Shown in pieces: positions 1-6,714 of a stretch of DNA of 11,280 nt. The position numbers and the translations under genes are program-made. Below the pieces are notes generated by a model, which saw only the letters and a list, made by a program, of their open reading frames with translations, was not told where the DNA came from and searched no databases. The DNA is from Legionellaceae bacterium (GTDB lineage: Bacteria > Pseudomonadota > Gammaproteobacteria > Legionellales > Legionellaceae): the NCBI GenBank assembly GCA_023266075.1, contig JAHFRX010000035.1:1-11280 (forward strand), written 5' to 3'. Position 1 is the first letter of the stretch. Every line of letters starts with the position of its first letter.

Positions 1-169
1 CCATGTCTTCTTTTGTTGGAATTTCGATCGGTAAGTGAGATTTAAAGAGAGCTTGCTCTTCATCTGTCGGTGAGCATAAATCAACCCAGACAGCTTCTTT
101 GAGCAAAGCGATGTGATCAAGCGTAAGCGCTATGGGATGTTTGGTCTCATGTGTTAAGTAGGTAATCAT
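1..169 (-). CDS. corA: CorA-like magnesium/cobalt transporter, N-terminal fragment (runs off left edge)
   Basis: I found this by translating the minus strand from an ATG at 169. Fifty-six codons stay open to the window edge without a stop. The residues VWVDLCSPTDEE (28-39) followed by IPTKEDM (50-56) match the start of the cytoplasmic domain of bacterial CorA proteins, where a W(I/V)DL..PT.EE stretch precedes a PT.E(E/D)M stretch. CorA forms a pentameric inner-membrane Mg2+/Co2+ channel. Its two membrane helices and GMN signature lie at the C-terminus, outside this window, so the assignment rests on the N-terminus alone. GAG about 10 nt upstream of the ATG is a weak ribosome site. The gene follows ygfB on the same strand after 72 nt, so it may be read through from yajQ-ygfB or from its own weak promoter. 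A related CorA-family transporter such as ZntB is the main alternative. Confidence 0.7.
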   Translation of the reverse strand, partial: MITYLTHETKHPIALTLDHIALLKEAVWVDLCSPTDEEQALFKSHLPIEIPTKEDM

Positions 170-201
170 TTGAGCCGCTCTTATTTAGTACTCATATTGC
201 T

Positions 202-230
202 ATGGTAATCGATACATCGTGTGCTCACAA
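202..230 (-). promoter_or_regulatory. Possible weak promoter for the corA-like gene
   Basis: On the minus strand, TTGTGA (225-230) and TACCAT (202-207) are separated by 17 nt. Each matches four of six consensus bases. They lie in the 72-nt gap between ygfB and the corA-like start. The match is poor and only its position favours it. Confidence 0.2.
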
Positions 231-241
231 TGGTACAAAAT

Positions 242-820
242 TTAATGTGCTATTTCATCATCATTTGAGAGGATAGGGTTCACTTGTAGATCGGTATAAA
301 TATGCATTACGGCGACACGTGTATATTCACAAACCTCCATGAATGAGCGCTCATCATCATGTGAAACTTCGATTGCTTCATAATCAAGACTGGCAAACTC
401 TAAGATATGTTGTAATGCCTCTTTGGTTTCTTCGTCCTCAAACTCATGTTCCTCAATGCCTGCCATGGTAATACCTTGTGTGTAGCCATCGCACCATTCA
501 CTAAATGCGTGAGCACGGTCGATGAGAGATTCATGGTCGTCCGGCAAAAGTAATTCAAATTCATAATGTTGCTGAGCCATTTGTTGCTCGGTAATGGCAA
601 ATAAATTAAATAGTGCCCGTGCTGCAACGCGTGTTCTTTCATCATGTTGTTGAGTCATCAGCGCTTTAATATAGGTTTCACCATCTTTGAACGCGCCGGC
701 TGATAAGTAGCCACACATCACGCCGTGTAACCTACTGCCTGACAAAGGTAGATTTAGGATGGCGATGGCATTTGAAAAAGTTTCATACGCAGGGAGTTGC
801 AATGTTGTTTCAGGCATCAT
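242..820 (-). CDS. ygfB: YgfB/YecA family protein (UPF0149)
   Basis: A 192-residue protein, the same size as E. coli YgfB (about 192). Family features include LHGVMCGYLSAGA (31-43), the block LLPDDHESLIDRAHAFSEW (91-109) with its conserved acidic loop and W, and an acidic C-terminal half ending in CEYTRVAVMHIYTDL (164-178), equivalent to E. coli EYVRVAALLCHDTF. The fold is all-helical. The molecular function in this organism is unknown; in Pseudomonas aeruginosa YgfB has been linked to control of the ampDh3 and alp genes. The gene carries two ATGs in a row, and I took the first. The start lies 5 nt past the yajQ stop with only a weak AGAG upstream, so it is probably translated together with yajQ from one message. 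Confidence 0.92.
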   Translation of the reverse strand: MMPETTLQLPAYETFSNAIAILNLPLSGSRLHGVMCGYLSAGAFKDGETYIKALMTQQHDERTRVAARALFNLFAITEQQMAQQHYEFELLLPDDHESLIDRAHAFSEWCDGYTQGITMAGIEEHEFEDEETKEALQHILEFASLDYEAIEVSHDDERSFMEVCEYTRVAVMHIYTDLQVNPILSNDDEIAH

Positions 821-825
821 GTGCT

Positions 826-1311
826 TTAATCTCTAAAATTATCAAATTGTAAAGGAAGTTTGATTTCTGATTTTTTGAGTAATCCGATGCATTCTTGTAA
901 ATCATCACGGTTTTTCCCAGTAACACGTACTTTATCACCTTGAATGGATGCTGTTACCTTTATTTTACTGTCTTTAATGCATTTCACAATATCTTTTGCA
1001 CAAGGTTTATCAATACCTTGTTTGAACGTCATTGTTAATGAAAAAAATTTACCACTGTGAACGGGCTTGTCTTCGATATCGGTACCACTAGCATCCAAGC
1101 CACGTTTGACGCAATGATTTCGAAACATGTCTTCTAACTGCCGGACCTGAAAATCAGACTCTGTTTTTAAAGTGACGATAAAATCATCAAGCGTGACGGT
1201 TGCTTCTACACCACGAAAATCAAAGCGCGAAGTGAGTTCTCGTGTCGTATTTTCAACGGCATGTCGAAGTTCAACGTCATTAATTTCAGAAACGATATCA
1301 AAAGAAGGCAT
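826..1311 (-). CDS. yajQ: YajQ family nucleotide-binding protein (UPF0234)
   Basis: A 161-residue protein, against 163 in E. coli. It starts MPSFDIVSE and ends NFRD, both diagnostic of the family. Between them are SRFDFRGVEA (28-37), ESDFQVRQL (51-59), HSGK (85-88), KQGI (97-100) and IKDSKIKVTASIQGD (112-126) followed by VRVTGKNRDDLQ (128-139). The fold is a duplicated ferredoxin-like domain. Family members bind nucleotides or tRNA in vitro, and the Xanthomonas homologue binds cyclic di-GMP and acts with a transcription factor. The role here is inferred only from the family. A good ribosome site (AAAGGA) lies about 8 nt upstream of the ATG. It is first in a likely yajQ-ygfB transcription unit and is divergent from the ATPase gene. 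Confidence 0.95.
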   Translation of the reverse strand: MPSFDIVSEINDVELRHAVENTTRELTSRFDFRGVEATVTLDDFIVTLKTESDFQVRQLEDMFRNHCVKRGLDASGTDIEDKPVHSGKFFSLTMTFKQGIDKPCAKDIVKCIKDSKIKVTASIQGDKVRVTGKNRDDLQECIGLLKKSEIKLPLQFDNFRD

Positions 1312-1372
1312 AAAAATCCTTTAAATTTTGATTAAACTCCTATTTTACCTCGATCACGTTTGAAAAACTATG

Positions 1373-1411
1373 GTATTTTCCTGTTGCATGTGGTGTAAGA
1401 TGGGAAAATAC
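1373..1411. repeat. Perfect 9-bp inverted repeat in the yajQ/ATPase divergent spacer
   Basis: GTATTTTCC at 1373-1381 is mirrored by GGAAAATAC at 1403-1411, with 21 nt between the arms and 30 nt between their centres. The right arm ends 2 nt before a TATAAT at 1414. There is no T-run and the loop is long, so this is a poor terminator and a better candidate for a two-site protein-binding element. A perfect 9-bp match at this range of spacing should occur about once by chance in a window this size. Its place in a divergent promoter region is what makes it notable. Confidence 0.4.
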
Positions 1412-1413
1412 AC

Positions 1414-1419
1414 TATAAT
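1414..1419 (+). promoter_or_regulatory. Candidate -10 box (TATAAT) for the ATPase gene
   Basis: A perfect TATAAT lies 46 nt upstream of the ATG at 1466. I find no good -35 hexamer 16-18 nt further upstream, where the sequence instead holds the loop and right arm of the inverted repeat. If it is a promoter, it may need an activator. Confidence 0.4.
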
Positions 1420-1425
1420 CATCCT
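1414..1425 (+). repeat. 12-bp direct repeat, copy 1 (left of the ATPase gene)
   Basis: TATAATCATCCT here recurs exactly at 2671-2682, so the two copies bracket the ATPase gene. Both include a -10-like hexamer and both lie 26-40 nt before a start codon. The flanking bases differ on either side. Confidence 0.6.
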
Positions 1426-1465
1426 GCATATTTAATATTTGATATTAATATTACAGGATGAGTTG

Positions 1466-2605
1466 ATGCGCTATCGCCACCGTGTTGCTGAAGCCACATT
1501 AAAACGTTATTTAGCCGCTTTTCCTGTGGTTGGGGTTACGGGTCCACGACAATCTGGGAAATCAACTCTTTTACGCCACCTACTACCCGAATACGCGTAT
1601 TTTACTTTTGACAATCCTAAGCATCGATTTGCTTTTTATGATGATCCTGAGGGATTTTTACACGCCAAAAAAACACACGTTATTTTTGATGAGGTACAGT
1701 ATGTCCCTGAGATTTTTAATTACATTAAATTGTACGTTGACGAAGCTCGTCTTGATTATGGTAATTTTATTTTAACGGGGTCTAGCCAATTTCAATTTTT
1801 ACATCATGCAACAGAGTCATTAGCAGGACGTATCGGGTTACTCTCTCTTTTACCTTTTCAATATTCTGAGATGCCGACGACACTACATCAAACATCTTTA
1901 TTTCAAGGCGGTTATCCTGAGCTTGTGATGCGAAATTATGCAGAGTCTTCTTTATGGTATGCCGCTTATCTTGAAACTTATCTGAGTAAAGACGTTCGAG
2001 CCATTGCCAACATCGGTGATCTACGTGATTTTCATCGTTTCATACAGTTACTTGCCGCTCAAGTTAGTCAACTCCTTGATATGTCAGTTTATGCTCGTGA
2101 TCTCGGCGTTTCTGTTCCCACTATCAAACGGTGGCTTTCTATTCTGGAAGCGTCGTATATTATTTTTACACTTCCACCTTTTTATGAAAATTATGGAAAA
2201 CGCGTCATTAAAAGTCCAAAAATTTATTTTTATGATACAGGACTTGTTTCTTATCTCACTGGGATAACAACGTTTGAACAATATGACCAAGGGCCACTTT
2301 CAGGCCATTTATTTGAAAACTACATCATCAGTGATATCGTGAAAAGAGAATTACACATGGCCACTCACAATAAGATGTATTATCTACGAACTCAAGATAA
2401 AGCGGAAATTGATCTTATTATTGATCGAAAAGTGAATAAAACATTCATCGAAATCAAAAAATCAGCCACATTTAATCCGAAAATGATTCATGCACTAGCG
2501 CATTACGCACCACCCCATAGTGAACGCCTCGTACTCTACAACGGTGATCCTTATGAGCATCGTGGTATTAAAATAATACCTTTTTCAAGTTATCTTCAAG
2601 AGTAG
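1466..2605 (+). CDS. AAA+ ATPase with C-terminal DUF4143 domain
   Basis: A 379-residue protein. The N-terminal ATPase shows a Walker A GPRQSGKST (26-34), a Walker B VIFDE (72-76), a sensor-1 motif TGSS (104-107) and SLAGR (118-122). These are typical of the bacterial AAA_14/DUF4143 ATPases. The C-terminal DUF4143 part carries EID (314-316) and EIKK (329-332), the spacing of a PD-(D/E)XK nuclease-like core. I see no membrane segment. Biochemical function is unknown across the family, which is spread patchily among bacteria and archaea and often occurs as lone accessory genes. The chosen ATG has AGGA at 1455-1458, 7 nt upstream. A TTG at 1439 would add nine residues but lacks a ribosome site. 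The gene sits alone between two housekeeping genes and is bracketed by a 12-bp direct repeat, so late arrival is possible but not shown. Confidence 0.9.
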   Translation: MRYRHRVAEATLKRYLAAFPVVGVTGPRQSGKSTLLRHLLPEYAYFTFDNPKHRFAFYDDPEGFLHAKKTHVIFDEVQYVPEIFNYIKLYVDEARLDYGNFILTGSSQFQFLHHATESLAGRIGLLSLLPFQYSEMPTTLHQTSLFQGGYPELVMRNYAESSLWYAAYLETYLSKDVRAIANIGDLRDFHRFIQLLAAQVSQLLDMSVYARDLGVSVPTIKRWLSILEASYIIFTLPPFYENYGKRVIKSPKIYFYDTGLVSYLTGITTFEQYDQGPLSGHLFENYIISDIVKRELHMATHNKMYYLRTQDKAEIDLIIDRKVNKTFIEIKKSATFNPKMIHALAHYAPPHSERLVLYNGDPYEHRGIKIIPFSSYLQE

Positions 2606-2667
2606 CGCGGATAATAGAACATGTATGGGGAAGTTACTGGCGTAAATATCGTATTTTGCAGTTTCTT

Positions 2668-2676
2668 TGGTATAAT
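2668..2676 (+). promoter_or_regulatory. Extended -10 promoter for yhbY
   Basis: TGGTATAAT is a perfect extended -10 (TGnTATAAT), lying 32 nt before the yhbY ATG at 2709. No good -35 is visible, which is usual for extended -10 promoters. The remainder of the 103-nt spacer from 2606 holds no stem-loop that I would call a terminator. Confidence 0.55.
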
Positions 2677-2682
2677 CATCCT
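2671..2682 (+). repeat. 12-bp direct repeat, copy 2 (right of the ATPase gene)
   Basis: An exact second copy of TATAATCATCCT, also found at 1414-1425. It contains the yhbY -10 hexamer. Confidence 0.6.
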
Positions 2683-2708
2683 CTGTAATTTTTAAGTGTT
2701 GAATTGAG

Positions 2709-2978
2709 ATGACTGCAAAACGTGTAGATAAACAAGCCCTTCGCGCCGCAGCGCATGTATTAAAGCCTGTTGTGTTATTGGGCGCAAAAGGCTTGACGCC
2801 TGCTGTGATTCAAGAGATAGACATTGCTTTAACAGTACATGAGTTGATTAAAATTAAGCTTACTGGTGTCGAGCGAGAAGATAAACAAGCGCTTCTAGAC
2901 ACGGTTTGTCACGAGCTTCATGCGATACTTATTCAAAAAATTGGGCACGTCGCTGTGTTGTACAGAAAAAATCCTTAA
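2709..2978 (+). CDS. yhbY: YhbY, ribosome-assembly RNA-binding protein (CRS1/YhbY domain)
   Basis: An 89-residue protein made of a single CRS1-YhbY (CRM) domain; E. coli YhbY has 97. HVLKPVVLLGAKGLTPAVI (16-34) carries the GxxG loop (G25-G28) used for RNA binding. HELIKIKLTG (44-53) and IGHVAVLYRKNP (78-89) complete the match. YhbY associates with the pre-50S ribosomal subunit, and related domains act in plant organelle intron splicing. The ribosome site is weak, with GAG directly touching the ATG. In many gammaproteobacteria the gene sits beside rlmE-ftsH; here it follows the ATPase gene and runs tail to tail into ppsR, sharing 4 nt with it. The short length reflects a missing basic C-terminal tail, not truncation of the domain. 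Confidence 0.95.
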   Translation: MTAKRVDKQALRAAAHVLKPVVLLGAKGLTPAVIQEIDIALTVHELIKIKLTGVEREDKQALLDTVCHELHAILIQKIGHVAVLYRKNP

Positions 2979-3790
2979 ATCTTTCGCTTAATCTTTGCTG
3001 TCGCTATGATTTTAGTGACAATTTCTTCGATAGAGTAGCGTGTTGAGTTCAAGAAAGGGATTTTTTCACGACGAAACATGTTTTCGACTTCTGCAACTTC
3101 GCGTCGACATTGCTCTGTTGAGGCGTATTGGCTATTTGGGCGGCGCTCTGTTCGAATATGCTCTAGACGCTGTGGGTCAATCGTTAAACCGAACAGTTTA
3201 TTTTTATATGGCCTCAAATGTTCAGGAAGCTTGAAATTCATTAAATCATCTTGCGTAAAAGGATAATTAGCGGCCAAAATACCAAATTGTAGCGCCATAT
3301 ATAAGCAACTCGGTGTTTTTCCACAGCGTGAAACACCGATTAAGATAATATCAGCCTCATTATAATCTTTTGTTTTGAGGCCATCATCGTGCGCGAGCGC
3401 ATAATTAATTGCTTCGATTCGATGATCATAGATGGCTTTATTCGCAACGCCATGTGTTCGGCCAACAGTGTAAGACGATTTTGTGCCTAATTCTTTTTCA
3501 AGAGGCCCCACAAAGGTACTAAATAAATCAAGTACACACGCATCTGCTTCTTTGATATGTGCACTGATTTCAGGGTTGACTAACGTGATGAATGTAATGG
3601 GTGTCGTACCGGTATTGACTTTGCATGCGTTAAGCTCTTGAACAACCGCCTCTGCTTTTTCAAGTGTATCTACGTAAGGAATCGTCTTTTTTTCAAAGTT
3701 GATGTTCTCAAATTGAGTCATAAGGCTATCGCCAAGAGATTCTACAGTGATTCCGGTGCCATCAGAGATCATAAATGCATAACGTTTCAT
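2975..3790 (-). CDS. ppsR: PEP synthase regulatory kinase/pyrophosphorylase (PSRP, DUF299)
   Basis: A 271-residue protein, against 277 in E. coli PpsR. The family regulates phosphoenolpyruvate synthase both ways: ADP-dependent phosphorylation of an active-site threonine switches it off, and phosphate-dependent removal switches it on. The N-terminus has the typical SDGTGIT (9-15). The P-loop is GVSRCGKTP (152-160), followed by YMALQFGILAANYPF (164-178), and the C-terminus has LNSTRYSIEEI (247-257). All agree with the gammaproteobacterial enzymes. Its ATG overlaps the icmF stop as ATGA, and no strong ribosome site precedes it, so translation is probably coupled to icmF. The target gene ppsA is not in this window. 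The 3' end overlaps yhbY by 4 nt. Confidence 0.95.
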   Translation of the reverse strand: MKRYAFMISDGTGITVESLGDSLMTQFENINFEKKTIPYVDTLEKAEAVVQELNACKVNTGTTPITFITLVNPEISAHIKEADACVLDLFSTFVGPLEKELGTKSSYTVGRTHGVANKAIYDHRIEAINYALAHDDGLKTKDYNEADIILIGVSRCGKTPSCLYMALQFGILAANYPFTQDDLMNFKLPEHLRPYKNKLFGLTIDPQRLEHIRTERRPNSQYASTEQCRREVAEVENMFRREKIPFLNSTRYSIEEIVTKIIATAKIKRKI

Positions 3791-6714
3791 GATGATGCGA
3801 TTGCCTCATTTAGTGCAAATCCATTTAAAATACCTGGGGTGAATGGATTGAGCGGTGTGATCGTTTTAAGGAGGTAGCGTCCGGCATAGCCGTTCACTTC
3901 AAATAGTATCTGTAACATACTACTGTCTTGCTCGTCCGTTAATATATTAATTTTTTGTAACATTTTAAAAAATGCCCATGGTCCCATTTCAGCGAGTTCG
4001 TACTGTTGACCCTCAATGGAGGTTAAAAGTAATGTTGCACCGGATTCAGGCCAGCGGAAATGTGTGAGATGATCCGTTTTTTGTGTATCCATAATCGTTT
4101 CAGGGCCTAAAGATAGTTCAAATTGCTCAATGACAGGGTCTAGCATCATTTTTTGCAAACTAAATTCGATCCGAGTGCTGTCTGTCGCGTGAGGGAAAAA
4201 CATTGCGGTAATGATATTGGCTCGAATGAGCTCGTTTATCATCGTTTCTGAAATGGGAAGTTGATAGTCATCGACACTACGTGGCTTCCACTGTGCTGTT
4301 GATGTATCAATAAATGGTTTTAAGTAATCACTGATAAAATTTTGTAATGTGCCGTGATTTGCAAAAAAGTGATTAAAGTCAGCGATAGAGACTTCGCTTG
4401 TTTGTAGTGAGTCAAAAGGATAACGTGCTGCTATTGTTTGCATATACGGTTGGAAAACGAGTTGTTGCCACTGCGTATTAATGTATTGTTTGGTATCGTT
4501 CATGATGAGATACCAAGCGTTGTCTGCAAGTTGTTTCACCCATCCTGAGATGGGTTCTGGGAGTTGTTTTGCTTGGTTATAGAGTAGGGCTAAGGGATTG
4601 GTATGATTGTCATTCTCAAAACGCATTTTGCTAAAAAGAAAAGCAGAACGTCCCTGATCATTGACGACACTTAACGTCATTAAGAAGGGTTGAAGCTCTT
4701 GAATGGTACGAATTAATTCGCGAATACTTGCGGGGCTGACTAAGTTGATCGTAGTAAATTGACTTGCAATAAAGCGATTGAATAAACTATTCTGATGTTT
4801 AAAATCGGGGCTTGTTTGTGCCTGGATAAACGTAATCAGTTTTTGAATTGCTTCTGACGCGTAGAGTGTATGTGTTGTTTGACTGGCGTCTTGATAAGTT
4901 GTAGCGCGTGCAAGTAATATTTTTTGTGTGAAGTGCTGCCACCAGAGGACGTAGTCATAACAATATGCTTCTTCTAATGCATTGACCAGCCCTTTTAAAT
5001 CTCGGCGTTGTAAGACCCAATTGTCTTGTTCGATGTGAGTGACAATGTTGGGTAATGAGAAGAGTGTTTGATCAAAGCCATTTTTAGTGAAATAAAAAGG
5101 GACATGCTCGAGGGGAAGGGTAAAGCCAGGAAAAGACAGCGTTTCTTTAGATTGAGAAAATTGTTTTTTGGCAAGAGAGTAGTAAAAATAGCTCATGGGG
5201 AGTGCATTTAAATAGTTACGTACGTCCTGTACGACGTGTTGATTGATGGTGATAGGCGGCATAGACTTTTTTAAGACATGCTTGAGCAAGACGATCAGTT
5301 GTTGGAGATCTTGATTGTGATCTTGATTTTCCCATGTGTTTTTAAACCAAGTGAGGACCGCTTCGTCATTACGTTTGTGTGGCTCACTTAACATCAAGTA
5401 TATTTTTAAAGCTTCATAGCGTGCAACCGGTGATTCTTGCGGTGAGATCAAAATATTTTCAATTGTTGCACGAACAATGGGTAAGAAATCATGCTGTAAT
5501 TGCGCATCAGTCGTGTTTTTAATCGTCATTTTAAGCTTTTCTAATGCATGACTTGATATGAGTTTCGGCGCGTAATGTTCCATGATTGAGGCAGCTTTTG
5601 ATAAATGAAAAAGTGCTTGTGTATTTTGATGCTCCTGATGTATGCCAAGGTCGTACGCCAAAAGTTCTTTAGATAAGTTATCAAGCGCATGTTTTGAGTC
5701 GACATAATGATGTGTGACCCATGCAATGAGTAACCCAAAGGCACTTGCAAGAGCATAGAGTTGTATTTGCTGCCGCCGAGGTATTTTAGCGTAATGGTGC
5801 TGAGTCAGTTTTTGAAAAGCAAGGAGTGCACCCTCAATAAAATAGGCGCGATAATTTGTAGACTGTGCGTGATATGGTTGTATCGTGAGGGCATAATCAT
5901 GACTAATTTTTTTATCCAGATGATTCGTACTGACGCCACCTTGCTCAGCACTTGTAAAATAAATTGCTTGTATGCGACAGTAGTGATCGGAGCCTGCAAT
6001 CAATGTTTGGAGCGCATGGCGCAAATTTAGCACTTGCAGCGGAAATTCTCGAATTAAAGTACGCTTAACACTTGAGCGCACGGAGTGCATTTTATGAATG
6101 ACTTGTTGCTCGAGATAATGTATCCACTGCTCGAACCGTGATTTAAAATTATTCGCAAGCTGCCCCTTTAAGAGTCCCCAATCCAAAGAAAATCCCAAAG
6201 GCTTGGCAAGTTCACTCGTGTGATCGTGTTGAAAAAAATCGATAAACCCCGCAACACCATCCATTTTTGTCAACATAAGTCCAACATCAATACGATGTTT
6301 CAAAGCCTGGCCAAATTGATGAATTTGCTTAATATTTTTTTTAATTAGCGCTGTGGCGTCAATCGCCTCTATACCACATAAAGTGTTGACATCAATGGTC
6401 AGAAGTAACCCAGATATTTTGACGCGTTTATGACAGCCATTGAGTTCTTTGAGCGTTGTTGAAAGAATCGTTGTTTGTTCATGAAGCCATGCTTCAGTGA
6501 GCTCGATGACAATTCCAAGCTGATTATAGTAGATGTCTACGGTGTGTTCGTTTGTGACCTCCACATGTTCAAATTGACTTTGTCTGAGTAGAGCACTTTT
6601 CCCAGCGCCTTTGGGCCCAATCAATAACACCAAAGATAAGGGATTTTGATAGGGCTTTAACGTCCATATTACTTTTTTAAGAGCATCTTTCAGTGAGAGA
6701 AGCGAGTTATCCAT
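3787..6714 (-). CDS. icmF: IcmF, type IVB (Dot/Icm) secretion inner-membrane protein
   Basis: A 975-residue protein, close to Legionella IcmF (about 973). With IcmH/DotU it stabilises the Dot/Icm core at the inner membrane. Visible features are a Walker A GPKGAGKS (33-40), a Walker B-like LLTIDVN (104-110), a TKMD motif (149-152), YFTSAEQGG (252-260), one membrane helix at about 316-333, and a C-terminal domain with a WPESG (888-892) and GPW (911-913) pattern. The two N-terminal helices usual in type VI TssM are not seen. I chose the ATG at 6714: it has GGA 5 nt upstream, overlaps the icmH stop by 8 nt, and gives the Legionella-like length. The frame stays open to an ATG at 6795, which would add 27 residues lying wholly within icmH. 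Type VI TssM is the alternative, but no tss gene is nearby. Confidence 0.9.
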   Translation of the reverse strand: MDNSLLSLKDALKKVIWTLKPYQNPLSLVLLIGPKGAGKSALLRQSQFEHVEVTNEHTVDIYYNQLGIVIELTEAWLHEQTTILSTTLKELNGCHKRVKISGLLLTIDVNTLCGIEAIDATALIKKNIKQIHQFGQALKHRIDVGLMLTKMDGVAGFIDFFQHDHTSELAKPLGFSLDWGLLKGQLANNFKSRFEQWIHYLEQQVIHKMHSVRSSVKRTLIREFPLQVLNLRHALQTLIAGSDHYCRIQAIYFTSAEQGGVSTNHLDKKISHDYALTIQPYHAQSTNYRAYFIEGALLAFQKLTQHHYAKIPRRQQIQLYALASAFGLLIAWVTHHYVDSKHALDNLSKELLAYDLGIHQEHQNTQALFHLSKAASIMEHYAPKLISSHALEKLKMTIKNTTDAQLQHDFLPIVRATIENILISPQESPVARYEALKIYLMLSEPHKRNDEAVLTWFKNTWENQDHNQDLQQLIVLLKHVLKKSMPPITINQHVVQDVRNYLNALPMSYFYYSLAKKQFSQSKETLSFPGFTLPLEHVPFYFTKNGFDQTLFSLPNIVTHIEQDNWVLQRRDLKGLVNALEEAYCYDYVLWWQHFTQKILLARATTYQDASQTTHTLYASEAIQKLITFIQAQTSPDFKHQNSLFNRFIASQFTTINLVSPASIRELIRTIQELQPFLMTLSVVNDQGRSAFLFSKMRFENDNHTNPLALLYNQAKQLPEPISGWVKQLADNAWYLIMNDTKQYINTQWQQLVFQPYMQTIAARYPFDSLQTSEVSIADFNHFFANHGTLQNFISDYLKPFIDTSTAQWKPRSVDDYQLPISETMINELIRANIITAMFFPHATDSTRIEFSLQKMMLDPVIEQFELSLGPETIMDTQKTDHLTHFRWPESGATLLLTSIEGQQYELAEMGPWAFFKMLQKINILTDEQDSSMLQILFEVNGYAGRYLLKTITPLNPFTPGILNGFALNEAIASS

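Noticed and set aside
1439..1465. A TTG start adding nine residues to the ATPase
   Set aside because: There is no ribosome site upstream of it, whereas the ATG at 1466 has AGGA at the right distance.
2621..2695. A 24-codon open frame before yhbY
   Set aside because: It has no ribosome site, overlaps the yhbY promoter and shows no recognisable features.
2606..2708. A terminator or small RNA between the ATPase gene and yhbY
   Set aside because: I found no stem of useful length followed by a T-run. Only the promoter-like sequence near 2668 stands out.
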